Shown here: piece by piece, positions 1 through 8,738 of the stretch
Position numbering within the stretch: the first letter of the stretch is position 1
How the letters are laid out: each line of letters starts with the position of its first letter
Assembly: GCA_030603385.1 (NCBI GenBank)
Contig: JAUVXW010000008.1
Coordinates: forward strand, 62,001 to 126,000
DNA length: 64,000 nucleotides
Source of the DNA: Promethearchaeota archaeon
Lineage (GTDB): Archaea; Asgardarchaeota; Lokiarchaeia; Sigyniarchaeales; SOKP01
Reading direction: 5' to 3'
Position numbers and translations under genes: made by a program
The notes under the pieces: model-generated
The model's input: the letters and a program-made list of their open reading frames with translations, nothing else
Databases searched by the model: none
What the model was told of the DNA's origin: nothing

Positions 1-1
1 A

Positions 2-154
2 ACCGCAATTACAGATGTTTTAAAGGAATTAAATTATGATTATGTTATCTTGAATAAAGAGGATACAAGAGATGGAGTTGTAGAAACCTATAACGATGCA
101 AAGAAATGCGCCGAACTCTTTAAAAAAAATAGAGACAAAATTAAAGAGATTTAA
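2..154 (+). pseudogene. 5'-fragment of a fucose isomerase-like gene (relic 1, cut by window edge)
   Basis: Frame 2 reads the 3' part of a fragment that matches residues of about 28-78 of the intact fucose isomerase-like protein at 15784. Both share the blocks VETY-DAKKCAELFKKN and DKI. The fragment then runs into a TAA stop, whereas the intact protein continues for about 400 residues. Its start lies outside the window. A second truncated copy sits at 3805. Same orientation and similar break position suggest a displaced 5' end left by integration into this gene rather than a functional small protein. Confidence 0.75.
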
Positions 155-180
155 AAATAGTATATTAATAAATTAATTTT

Positions 181-1800
181 TTATTGCCAGAACTCTAAAT
201 TTTTAAATTTAAGATTGAATTTATTTACTCTTTTCTCAAGGTAAAGCTTAAAGGAATTCTTCAAATCTACTTTATCTAAATTTGTATCTGGACTAATTTT
301 AGTTATAATCTCTTCAAAAATATTTAAAGGATTTTCATTCCAATAAATAATTATTCTAAGAGGTTCAAAATGAATTTCATTAGAATGAATAAAATAGCAT
401 TCTATGTCTAATAAATCTAAATCTTCTTCAAATTCTCTCAAAAGTTTTATATTTGGTAAGATTGAACGAGATCCTTCATATTTGTTTTCATCTTTGTTTA
501 TATTATTGTAATAGAATTGTAGGATATTGTTTAGTGCATCAAAAATCTTCTGCTTGTATTTTTTATTTAAATGTTTCTTTAATTTTAGTTCTTTATCTAA
601 TAATACTGTCTTATCCCGAATTTTTTGAAGTATTATTCGAAGCTTTTCATCATAAAGAGTCTTCTTACAAAATTCCTTTAAATGCGTTCTTCCTGTGATG
701 CTCAAATAATTATTTATAATTGCAGTTGATGATTCTATTATATTTTGTTTCTTCTCTTTTTGAGAATATTCTACACCAACATGATAGTTATATAATTTTT
801 CAGCAGCTTTTTTATTATATATTCTTTTTAAAATTACAATATCATAGGTACCAATCGAAAAATCATCAGTATTAAAAACATATTTTAATAGCCATTCATC
901 CCATCTATCTATTTCATGTATAAAGACATAAAAAAAATCAATTTTTTCTTCTAAAGTTAGGAGGGATGAATCACGATTTAAATCAAATCTTTTAGATTTA
1001 TATACTTCTGTATTTATTCTCGATAATACTTCCATAACTAACTTCTCATTATTTTGATTTGGATCATGTCTTTCAATAATTGATTCACATGTTTCATAAA
1101 AAACCTCTAAAAATTTAAGATCAAATTCTCTATTATATAAATATAAATCTCTCAAATGTTTTTCGATAAAATGTTTAAAATTTTGTTTTGCTTTAAACCA
1201 TAGATTGTTTTTTAAAGAATCAATAAATTCTTTCACTGTTGCATCAGTTATCATTTTATTATCTTGTATGAACAATTTCATGAAATAAATCAATTTTAAT
1301 ACTAAATTCAACTCTCTATTATCATAAACAATCCATGCAATTAATAATCCAATAAATATCAAGAAAAATGTTATTATGAAAAATGAATTAGCTTCATTTA
1401 TGAATGATAATGAAATAAATAGCAATGTTAGTGTAAAAAGCACTTTTGAAAAAAATCTATCTTTTATACTTGAAATGAAAATATGGTCTATTCCGCTGTG
1501 TAATTTTACATTCTTATATTTTGGAAATTTTCCTTTACGGTTTTTAAGAATAATAATTAACTTAAAAATAAGAATCTCCCCCTTAAAATAATAGAGAAAT
1601 GCTGTTAAAATTGAAGAAACACTAAGTATGATAATATATAACTCATAACTTTCAAAAACATTTAAAAAATTACTCAAATTATTATCTGGATTAAGATTGA
1701 TGATAAAAAATACGATTGAAATTGAAAGGAAGAAATAAGCTCCTTTATAAGTGGTTTTATCTTGAGTATCTCTAAACTGACCCGTATAATAGGCTGTCAT
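181..1800 (-). CDS. Hypothetical multi-pass membrane protein
   Basis: This 539-residue protein is not a family I recognise. The N-terminal 180 residues hold about four hydrophobic segments arranged as two pairs, near residues 20-38, 52-72, 115-132 and 138-158. The remaining two thirds is a charged, mostly helical soluble region rich in Lys, Glu and Asn with no catalytic motif I can name. Composition is strongly AT-biased like the rest of the island. It lies between the two relics of the isomerase gene, so it is probably cargo of the older insertion. Two TM pairs plus a large cytoplasmic part would fit an unknown defence or sensor protein, but nothing proves this. Confidence 0.7.
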   Translation of the reverse strand: MTAYYTGQFRDTQDKTTYKGAYFFLSISIVFFIINLNPDNNLSNFLNVFESYELYIIILSVSSILTAFLYYFKGEILIFKLIIILKNRKGKFPKYKNVKLHSGIDHIFISSIKDRFFSKVLFTLTLLFISLSFINEANSFFIITFFLIFIGLLIAWIVYDNRELNLVLKLIYFMKLFIQDNKMITDATVKEFIDSLKNNLWFKAKQNFKHFIEKHLRDLYLYNREFDLKFLEVFYETCESIIERHDPNQNNEKLVMEVLSRINTEVYKSKRFDLNRDSSLLTLEEKIDFFYVFIHEIDRWDEWLLKYVFNTDDFSIGTYDIVILKRIYNKKAAEKLYNYHVGVEYSQKEKKQNIIESSTAIINNYLSITGRTHLKEFCKKTLYDEKLRIILQKIRDKTVLLDKELKLKKHLNKKYKQKIFDALNNILQFYYNNINKDENKYEGSRSILPNIKLLREFEEDLDLLDIECYFIHSNEIHFEPLRIIIYWNENPLNIFEEIITKISPDTNLDKVDLKNSFKLYLEKRVNKFNLKFKNLEFWQ

Positions 1801-2138
1801 ATATTTATACCTTTATCTAAATTCTTACAATTATTGATAAAATTCCAGTTTTTCGTAAATGCTATCTATATAAAAATAGAAAATTCAATATTAAAAAATT
1901 AAGTACTTTTACGATAATATAATAATAAAACCTTTGCTAAATTATCTGAGTATTCTGATTTTCAATATTTATTGATTTCTTGTCATCCTCATCATTTTTT
2001 TATATATCTAAATTTTTTGTAAAATAAATTGATATCTTACTAACGATAATTTAAAAAATAAATTTCTTGACTTTTATCCTCAATAAATAAAAGTTTTAAT
2101 ACAATTAGGGTTATATTTTTTATATTTATTCTATATTT
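1801..2138. other. AT-rich intergenic stretch
   Basis: This stretch between the membrane protein and the SMP-like small gene is very AT-rich. I see no open frame with a ribosome-binding site and no clear inverted repeat. It probably contains the promoter of the minus-strand membrane protein and the 3' end of the small gene's transcript. Confidence 0.4.
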
Positions 2139-2267
2139 TCATTTTTCTCCTTTATTCTTTGAATCTGTACTTTGTACTCTTGCTTTGAAACCTTGATTCT
2201 TTCCTGTTTTATCTGCATGAGATTGGATTCTTCGGGCAGCTTTTGAATTCATTTTTGTTTTACCCAA
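2139..2267 (-). CDS. Small SMP (seed maturation/LEA)-like protein, 42 aa
   Basis: A 42-codon frame starts at TTG (2267) and ends at TGA (2139). It is preceded by one of the best Shine-Dalgarno sequences in the window, GGAGGTGA, at 2272-2279. The product contains ARRIQSHADK followed after a short gap by GFKARVQSTDSKN. This two-part pattern (RIQS...K / GF.AR.QS...KN) is that of the small seed maturation protein (SMP/LEA) domain found in plants, fungi and some prokaryotes. The protein is highly charged, hydrophilic and probably disordered. A role in stress or desiccation tolerance is inference from the motif only. It is too short for many gene callers. Confidence 0.7.
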   Translation of the reverse strand: MGKTKMNSKAARRIQSHADKTGKNQGFKARVQSTDSKNKGEK

Positions 2268-2343
2268 ATATTTCACCTCCTTTATTTATTTTAGGAATAT
2301 TAGAACATCATCCACTTTAAGACCATTCTTATTAATCCTTCCA

Positions 2344-2526
2344 TTAAAGATCTCTAATCTTGTAAGTAATTTTAGAAATTGAATTGTACCAGAGATATTG
2401 ATTTATAATTTTATTGAATAATAGTAAATTATATAGTTTGAATCGAAAAATACGGAGATTTTTCTTCTTTGGGTGCACTCTAATGTGATCGAAATATGAA
2501 CGGTAATCTTCTTCGGAATACCACAT
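2344..2526 (-). CDS. Doubtful 60-aa hypothetical protein
   Basis: This is a 60-codon minus-strand frame upstream of the SMP-like gene. The product is basic and rich in Tyr, Ile and Lys with no recognised motif. The start ATG lacks a clear Shine-Dalgarno. It may be a chance frame in AT-rich DNA or a gene remnant. I list it only because no other gene explains this stretch. Confidence 0.25.
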   Translation of the reverse strand: MWYSEEDYRSYFDHIRVHPKKKNLRIFRFKLYNLLLFNKIINQYLWYNSISKITYKIRDL

Positions 2527-2808
2527 AATTATTTAATTTCTTTTAACTATAATATTTTTTATTTAATGAACCTAAAATCATAATTAATATATAAATAATT
2601 TTTCCCCAAGTAATTCGGAGGTCACCACGGCGGGACATCAATTATCTGGGAAAATGGGGAAAAAGATATCTTTCTATTTTGCTTATTAAATGATTACAAT
2701 AGATATCTTGAATCTCCATTAAATAATAGCGAATTGGCATTGACAAAGATCTTTCTAATATCATAATATATCGATTATTTTTATGGGAATCCTTTATTAA
2801 AAATATTT
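2527..2808. other. Intergenic stretch with a GC-rich island
   Basis: The only distinctive content is the stem-loop at 2599-2664, listed separately. Its centre has clearly higher GC than its surroundings. A short frame across it reads GGHHGGTSIIWENG but has a TAA just upstream and ends after about 25 codons, so it may be a scar of a lost gene. The rest is featureless AT-rich DNA. Confidence 0.4.
2599..2664. other. 10-bp perfect inverted repeat enclosing a GC-rich loop
   Basis: TTTTTCCCCA at 2599-2608 is exactly complementary to TGGGGAAAAA at 2655-2664. Inside it, AGTAATT and AATTATCT can continue the pairing imperfectly. The enclosed 2615-2640 is GC-rich in an otherwise AT-rich island. It could be a structured RNA, an element end or a remnant. 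I cannot assign a class. Confidence 0.35.
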
Positions 2809-3612
2809 TTAATGATACATTCTTACTTGAAGTATATAGAAAGAAACTAATGATTTGGTTAGAAATAGTTTTAACTCAACATAAAGCTCAGTAGATTCCC
2901 TCAATAAATCCAAACATGAATATTTTGAAAATCTTTTAAGAAATTTTGGATCTTCATGCTTAATATTATCTGCTATATTATATAAATAACCAAATAATCT
3001 ACTAAAATTTATTTCTACAGGATTATAAAATTCTTTCATGCTTGATTTGAGATCAGGTCGATATATTCTCTCTTTTAAATTATGATGTTGCCCTTTAAAT
3101 AACTTTAATAGCTTTTTTGTATAGTTTTCAAATATAGAACTCAAATAGAGAATAAATTCACTAAATATTATTAATCTTTTATCTTCGTTTTTCTTATACT
3201 TTAATAGTTGATTTTTAAAAATTGAAAATGTGAATATTAATTTCTTAGTATATAGCTTCTTAATTTCGTTTAAACCTGATAGTAATTTATTTACCCATTT
3301 TTTTGGTATGATTTCTTCTAATTTTTGAGAAAATTCAGCAAACAATGTAGTTATTGGTCTTAAAACCACATTAATATCAATTGAATTAACAATAATTTGA
3401 CTAAAATCAGTTAAAATTTGTCTAGATACTTCACTGAGACTTTGAGAAAAATTCTCAATAATGAGTTTTCGAGTATCTGACAGGCTTTTAAAGATTTTAA
3501 GATTATTTCTTCGTTCTTTAAGAGTACTAATTTTCTTTTCATTAAGTAACTTCTTAAAATCTTTTTTTGATATAACATTATTTTCGATTAAATCGCCATA
3601 TTTTATTGACAT
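2809..3612 (-). CDS. Hypothetical helical protein
   Basis: This 267-residue protein is not recognised. It appears largely alpha-helical, Lys/Leu/Ile-rich and lacks signal peptide or strong TM segments. Near residues 205-225 it has a stretch with N-I-K-H-E, loosely resembling HEPN-type helices, but a clear R-x4-6-H motif is not present there. The ATG start at 3612 is clean. It sits with the membrane protein at 181 between the two isomerase relics and is probably cargo of the same insertion. Confidence 0.6.
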   Translation of the reverse strand: MSIKYGDLIENNVISKKDFKKLLNEKKISTLKERRNNLKIFKSLSDTRKLIIENFSQSLSEVSRQILTDFSQIIVNSIDINVVLRPITTLFAEFSQKLEEIIPKKWVNKLLSGLNEIKKLYTKKLIFTFSIFKNQLLKYKKNEDKRLIIFSEFILYLSSIFENYTKKLLKLFKGQHHNLKERIYRPDLKSSMKEFYNPVEINFSRLFGYLYNIADNIKHEDPKFLKRFSKYSCLDLLRESTELYVELKLFLTKSLVSFYILQVRMYH

Positions 3613-3804
3613 GTACTATTTTGTCACCTAATTACTATATATTTCTAATAAGGTTATTTCTTTCATTACAAGCAAAGGAAAACATGAACCAGTAGAAATA
3701 AAATTTCCTAAAATAAATTTAATTTTTATATTAGATTTTTAGAAAAAATAAATAATAAAAGGGTATTAAGTTTCATATCATAATCAATCTTATGGAATTT
3801 AAAG

Positions 3805-4089
3805 ATGTCATTTATTAAACCTAAAATGAGAGAAACTATTTTTGGAGTAATTATTGGTAATCGCGATGTTTCTCCAGATAATCTCGCAGAAGAAGGACGA
3901 AAAGAGATCATCAGTGTCTTAGAAAATTGGGGGTATAAATATATTATATTGAATGAAAATGATACTAAATTCGGTGTTGTGGAAACATATGAAGACGCGA
4001 AGAAATGTGCTGAATTATTTAAGGCAAATAGTGATAAGATAATGGGTACTTCAGTTATTTTACCCAATTTTAGGGATGAAAACAATTAG
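3805..4089 (+). pseudogene. 5'-fragment of a fucose isomerase-like gene (relic 2)
   Basis: A 94-codon frame begins MSFI and matches the first ~93 residues of the intact 478-residue protein at 15784. Shared blocks are GNRDV, EGRK-II, ETY-DAKKCAELFK-NSDKI-G and NF-DE. It then ends in TAG where the full protein continues. A start codon and leader are kept, so it could still be translated. As a family member it lacks more than 80% of the enzyme. The copy is diverged from the intact gene, so it is not a recent assembly duplicate. Confidence 0.8.
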
Positions 4090-4233
4090 TAGGGTTTATC
4101 ATTTTTAAAGATAATAATTGAGCTATAAACAAGAAGCCTAATTGACATTGATGATCGTATAGAGTCTAAAATTAGCAAATATAAAATTTTGAAGCTCCCA
4201 ATAGCTTTAGAAAATCAAAAAATCCTTTGACCT

Positions 4234-4243
4234 CTTATAAATA
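4234..4243 (+). promoter_or_regulatory. Candidate TATA box of the CBASS operon
   Basis: CTTATAAATA resembles the archaeal TATA consensus TTTATAAATA and lies about 110 bp before the Cap4 start, in the only large gap in front of the operon. Transcription would begin near 4268. No clear BRE was confirmed, so this is a weak prediction. Confidence 0.3.
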
Positions 4244-4353
4244 TTAAATACCTTTTTAATAACTAAATTAATATGAATGCATCACTTTTTCTCATTTGAA
4301 TTATAACATAAAATTTTCATTTCTGAATTATTTCATATGATTAAAGACAAAAA

Positions 4354-5784
4354 ATGACTGAAATTATTAAAAGTGGAGCAGGAATTCATGAAGGCTTCGA
4401 ATTTCAGTATTGGTATGGTGTGAAATTGATAATTGACTGGAAAATTTCACCACCAAAAGATTCAATAAACCCACCTTGGTTAAAAGAAGAGATTGGTAGA
4501 AATGAGTTTGGAATCTTTGATGATATTTTTATGTATAAAGATTCTGACTATTTTTTCTATCAAGCAAAAAAATCAGTTAGTACTAAGGGTGGGCTTATAG
4601 ATGAAAATGAATTATTAGATGATAAGTCTAGTCTATCGATTTTGGAAATGTATTTATCTTATAAGAAAATTAAGAAAAAATTTCCTGATGAAAATTTTTA
4701 TTTAATAAATGTATCAAATAAAGCAATTTCAGGAATATTAAGAGAAATAATTGTTCCTAATGAAAATAGAATAGAAGATTCATTTATTAAAAACAGCATT
4801 AAAAAAGATGAAAAAATTAAATTAAGAGAAGCAATTAAGGAAAAATGTGGTGGAAATGAGCTTAATGATTTTTTGAAAAGACTTCGATTTATCCATTTTG
4901 AAAATCCTGAATTTGAGGTAAAACATAAACCAATTCTCCCATTAAATATAATTCAAAACGTATTCAATTGGGTAAAGAAGATTGCACAAAAGAAATTCAC
5001 AAATTCAGAGAATAAAATTTCCTATGGAGATTTTCAATTTTTATTAAATATCAATGAATTAGAAGTACCTTTAAGATTAGGATTTTACTCAAAATCCGAA
5101 TTTCCATCAGAAATTTTATATGATTATTCAATCGACTTTTATTCCCAGATAGATGGAACCCTAAATGATATTGATTGGAATAAGTTCAGAGAAGAAATTG
5201 AGGATTTACGAAAAAAAATTATCAAAGAGAGTCAAAATCGTTTAATCCGAATTGAAGCATTATCTCATCTTACATTAGGATATATTATTGGATTTGTTTT
5301 TAGATCTACAACTGGCTTCAAATTGCAGGTTCTTCAACGATTTAAAGATCTTGAGGAAATTTGGGAATACGAATCAAATAATCGCTATAAAATTGAGAAA
5401 GATATTGATATTAGAGTAGAAATGTCAGATATTAATTCTAAAAATTTAATAATTTGTATGGAATTTACTGAAAAACCTATTAAGCATTTCATAAAAGAAT
5501 ATTTAACTAATTATAAAATAGATTATAATCAAATTATTGAAATTGTAACAAAACCCCCAATTAAAGTAAATCAAGTTACTCCTTTAATCAATTTCATAAT
5601 TGAATTGATTTTAAAGGTTAAAACAATTAAGAAAGTACATATTTTTAATGCAATTCCATTAGCGTTAGCAATTTTATTGGGATATAATTTCAATGCATTG
5701 CCAACTATTCAATTATATGAATTTGACATGGTAGAGAGAAAATATATTCCAAGTTATATATTAAAACAAAAATTAGGTAGGTGA
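4354..5784 (+). CDS. cap4: CBASS effector Cap4: DUF4297 nuclease fused to SAVED domain
   Basis: This 476-residue protein has two parts. The N-terminal part (about 1-200) looks like DUF4297, a PD-(D/E)XK-type dsDNA endonuclease: a GxxxHEGFEFQ-like start, acidic residues D56-D57 and a Q70-A-K72 signature. The C-terminal part (about 300-476) matches SAVED, the cyclic-oligonucleotide sensor: IEALSHLTLGYIIG, then VHIFNAIPLALAILLG and an LYEFD motif near the end. In known Cap4 proteins, ligand binding by SAVED oligomerises the protein and unleashes DNA cleavage, killing or arresting the infected cell. It is the first gene of the operon and is followed after six bases by the CD-NTase. Confidence 0.88.
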   Translation: MTEIIKSGAGIHEGFEFQYWYGVKLIIDWKISPPKDSINPPWLKEEIGRNEFGIFDDIFMYKDSDYFFYQAKKSVSTKGGLIDENELLDDKSSLSILEMYLSYKKIKKKFPDENFYLINVSNKAISGILREIIVPNENRIEDSFIKNSIKKDEKIKLREAIKEKCGGNELNDFLKRLRFIHFENPEFEVKHKPILPLNIIQNVFNWVKKIAQKKFTNSENKISYGDFQFLLNINELEVPLRLGFYSKSEFPSEILYDYSIDFYSQIDGTLNDIDWNKFREEIEDLRKKIIKESQNRLIRIEALSHLTLGYIIGFVFRSTTGFKLQVLQRFKDLEEIWEYESNNRYKIEKDIDIRVEMSDINSKNLIICMEFTEKPIKHFIKEYLTNYKIDYNQIIEIVTKPPIKVNQVTPLINFIIELILKVKTIKKVHIFNAIPLALAILLGYNFNALPTIQLYEFDMVERKYIPSYILKQKLGR

Positions 5785-5790
5785 AAAATT

Positions 5791-6780
5791 ATAGCAAATA
5801 CAGTAAGTCAAGCTTTTGATGAATTTAGGCAAAATTTAGAACCATTAAAGCCAGAAAAAGAGAAAATTCAAAAAAGACATAAATATATAAGAGAAACATT
5901 TAGCAACAAAATAAAGAATGATGGAAGAATGCATTCATTCTTATCTGGGTCATACTCTCGTAATACTCAAATAAGACCTATTAATGATGTGGATATAGTA
6001 ATATTGTTTGATATAGAGGAATATTGGGATCAATTTAAAAACAACCCACGTGAGATGCTCAATTTTACAGGAGAAAAATTAAAAGAAACTTATCCAGATA
6101 AAGATATAATAATTCAATCTCATTCTATTGGAATTAAATTCAAGGATCTTCCCGATGTAGATGTTATACCTGGATTTATTAAGGATTATAATAAGGAAAT
6201 CTATTTAATTCCAAATTTTAAACTAAATAATTTCATTGAGACATCCCCTACTAAACATAAAGCTATTATCTCTAGATATAACCAAAATTTAGGGGACAAA
6301 TTCATTCACATCATAAAAATGATGAAATGTTGGAGGAACAAATTAATAAAAGAAAGCATGAGTAAATCTGGGATTGAATTAAAATTCAAATCTTTTCATT
6401 TAGAAATCTTTTTGATGAATATTTTAAAAAGTAGATTTTCTAATTATGCTAAAGCTATTCAACAAGTTTTTTCAAAAGCTGCTGAAAATTTAGACTGCGA
6501 GTGCTATGATCCTGCAGGGTTAAGTGGAAGATTAGATGGTTATTTAACAGATATTCAAATTAAAACTTTAAAGAATATCTTTAGCAATACCAGTGAAGAT
6601 ATCAAGAGTTTACTACGATTAGAAATGGAAGGTAAATATCAAGAAGCAATAGAAGGTTGGAGAGATCTTTTTGGAGATCAATTTCCTAAACCTCTAAAAA
6701 CAAATAAAAATACATATAAAAAAAACCTAAAAACAAAATTTCCAATAGAAGGAAAGAATTATACATACGGTGAAGAATAA
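5791..6780 (+). CDS. cdnD: CD-NTase (cGAS/DncV-like cyclic oligonucleotide synthase), probable ATA start
   Basis: The polymerase-beta-like core carries GSYSRNTQ and the metal-binding pair D66-V-D68, plus a third acidic motif DVDVIPGF. Together with the later DPAG...LDGY block these are typical of SMODS CD-NTases that make cyclic di- or trinucleotides. The first ATG is at 5929, but the frame is open back to the Cap4 stop. Those 46 residues read ANTVSQAFDEF, the usual CD-NTase N-terminus. I therefore place the start at ATA 5791, behind GGTAGGTGA. The protein would be 329 residues. The stop abuts Cap2. Its C-terminus ends Tyr-Gly-Glu-Glu, not a bare small residue. Clade D is a guess from the Cap4 pairing. 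Confidence 0.87.
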   Translation: MANTVSQAFDEFRQNLEPLKPEKEKIQKRHKYIRETFSNKIKNDGRMHSFLSGSYSRNTQIRPINDVDIVILFDIEEYWDQFKNNPREMLNFTGEKLKETYPDKDIIIQSHSIGIKFKDLPDVDVIPGFIKDYNKEIYLIPNFKLNNFIETSPTKHKAIISRYNQNLGDKFIHIIKMMKCWRNKLIKESMSKSGIELKFKSFHLEIFLMNILKSRFSNYAKAIQQVFSKAAENLDCECYDPAGLSGRLDGYLTDIQIKTLKNIFSNTSEDIKSLLRLEMEGKYQEAIEGWRDLFGDQFPKPLKTNKNTYKKNLKTKFPIEGKNYTYGEE

Positions 6781-8625
6781 ATGTTATTTCAATGGTATAA
6801 AACTGAAATAGATTTATACCATAAAGAACTGTTAATAATTAAAGAAGAAATAAAGGATTTTTTTCCCTACGGCTATGAAAAAAATGATGATTTATGTATT
6901 GTTGGTATTATAGATGTAGATGGAAAAGAAGAAAATATCTTAATTTCATATCCTAGAATTTATCCTTCTTCTCCACCAAAGGTATGGTTATTTGAATCTA
7001 ATGAATTTAAAAAAGTTAAAGATTTTCAGGAACATTTTCATCAAAATTATGATGAATCCTTATGTCTCTTCACATCAGATTGGGGTGATGGAAGCTGGCA
7101 TTTTAATATGGATACTCATGATGTTCTTGAAAAACTAAGAGATACAATAAGAAAAGCTAGAACTAAGGAACATACCGATGAACATACTTCGATTATTAAT
7201 CCTGTTCCGGGTAAACTTAGATATGATTTTGAAATTTATATACCCGCTGAAATTTTAAACTACATAATAAAAAATGACAAAAGTCTAGATAAACTTGAAT
7301 TATACGAATTTTCAAAAAATTATCAAGGTCGTATATTAAAATTTCCTTCTAAATATAACGTTATGGAAAAAATTTTTGAAGGAAATTTTTGGTCAAATTT
7401 TAATTTATTGAACAATCCATTAAAAGGATATTATCTTAAATTGCCATTTAATAAAAATGAATTTCGAAAGGAATTAGCAAAAGAAAAGAATCTAATTATA
7501 TTTTTAAAAAACTATGGCTTTAATGAACAAATAATGTTAGAATTAGATTTTATCTTTTTTGTTTTTAAAGATACCAGAGTTCCTAACAGTAGAGTTAAGA
7601 ACCCTAAAGAATTTGAAAATCTAATATCTTTTGCTTATTTTTTAAGAAATACAGATTTATCAAACATCTACAAAATCCCTATTTATCAAATATTTTCAGT
7701 TAAATTCCCAGATGATATTTTTCAAAGAACTAATGCAATTTTTGATACGTTAATAAATAAGATAAGGAACAAAAAGATCTTAATTTTAGGTTTAGGAACT
7801 CTTGGTTCATTTATAGTTTTGGAATTGGTAAAATCAGGAATTAAAAATTTTATTTTATATGATTTCGATATATTTCAAACGATAAATATATGTCGCCATG
7901 TTGGAGATATCACAGATATTGGAAGGTATAAAGTGGAAGTTGTTGAAGAAATTATCAGATTAAAAAACCCAGATGTAAATGTTAAAAAATCTATACGAAA
8001 TCCTTTTGAAAAAGATAAGTATTTGTTGGAGTTTATTGAAGATTTGAAGAAATCAGATATAATCATTGATACGACTGCCAGTTATCAAGTAAATTTACAA
8101 TTAAATAAAATTTCTATTGAAAATAACAAAAATGTGATATATTCTTGGTGTGGACCTAATGCAGAAGTTGGTAGAGTATTTAGGGTCATTCCTAGAAAAA
8201 CTCCTTGTTACTATTGTATAAATCTTCAATTAGAAAAAGAACCTCAAAAATTCCCTAGAATAAAAAAGCAGAATTTAGAATTTGAATTACCTCAATTTGT
8301 AGGATATCGTCAACCAGGAATTCCAGGAATCAGTATTGATATAAATTTTATTAGTTTATTTGCTTCAAGATTAGTGATTCAAACACTTTTAATTGATGAG
8401 GATGCTTACCCTGATGCAAAAGCAAATCATTATATCTGGCAAAATAAACCTACAGAAATTGAACCATTTGATGAGATTAAATTAATACCTCAAGGAGATT
8501 TTAGAATGATTAAGAGATGTCCATTTTGTAAACCAAAATCAAAAAAAATGTTTAATCCACAAAAAAAAATTCAAATTGATGTTATACTAAAGAGAGGAAA
8601 AAAAAATTTTAGGAAAATCAAATAA
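6781..8625 (+). CDS. cap2: Cap2: E2-E1 ubiquitin-transferase-like fusion of type II CBASS
   Basis: The 614-residue protein begins with an E2-like domain whose active-site region is ESLCLF with Cys95, preceded by YPSSPP. A linker leads to an E1/ThiF domain starting near 330. This has the nucleotide loop GLGTLG (337-342), an ICRH motif (370-373) and two CxxC pairs, CYYC (476-479) and CPFC (580-583), which probably bind zinc or include the E1 cysteine. Family members conjugate the CD-NTase C-terminus to targets, priming the synthase. It starts directly at the CD-NTase stop (TAA-ATG), so translation is probably coupled. Confidence 0.88.
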   Translation: MLFQWYKTEIDLYHKELLIIKEEIKDFFPYGYEKNDDLCIVGIIDVDGKEENILISYPRIYPSSPPKVWLFESNEFKKVKDFQEHFHQNYDESLCLFTSDWGDGSWHFNMDTHDVLEKLRDTIRKARTKEHTDEHTSIINPVPGKLRYDFEIYIPAEILNYIIKNDKSLDKLELYEFSKNYQGRILKFPSKYNVMEKIFEGNFWSNFNLLNNPLKGYYLKLPFNKNEFRKELAKEKNLIIFLKNYGFNEQIMLELDFIFFVFKDTRVPNSRVKNPKEFENLISFAYFLRNTDLSNIYKIPIYQIFSVKFPDDIFQRTNAIFDTLINKIRNKKILILGLGTLGSFIVLELVKSGIKNFILYDFDIFQTINICRHVGDITDIGRYKVEVVEEIIRLKNPDVNVKKSIRNPFEKDKYLLEFIEDLKKSDIIIDTTASYQVNLQLNKISIENNKNVIYSWCGPNAEVGRVFRVIPRKTPCYYCINLQLEKEPQKFPRIKKQNLEFELPQFVGYRQPGIPGISIDINFISLFASRLVIQTLLIDEDAYPDAKANHYIWQNKPTEIEPFDEIKLIPQGDFRMIKRCPFCKPKSKKMFNPQKKIQIDVILKRGKKNFRKIK

Positions 8626-8738
8626 GATTTTCAACTCGGAGAAAACCTTTCTTTAATATACAATTTCGAATAAAATATAGAATAGTTAACTAATGAATAT
8701 TTCTTGCGATTTTTGAAATCAAACCTAAAGAAAATATT

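Noticed and set aside
2615..2690. Short frame reading GGHHGGTSIIWENG
   Set aside because: Stop codon directly upstream and only about 25 codons; kept as a note on the hairpin instead of a gene.
3726..4085. 119-codon minus-strand frame
   Set aside because: It lies opposite the isomerase 5'-fragment, which has clear homology to the gene at 15784; the minus frame is a shadow.
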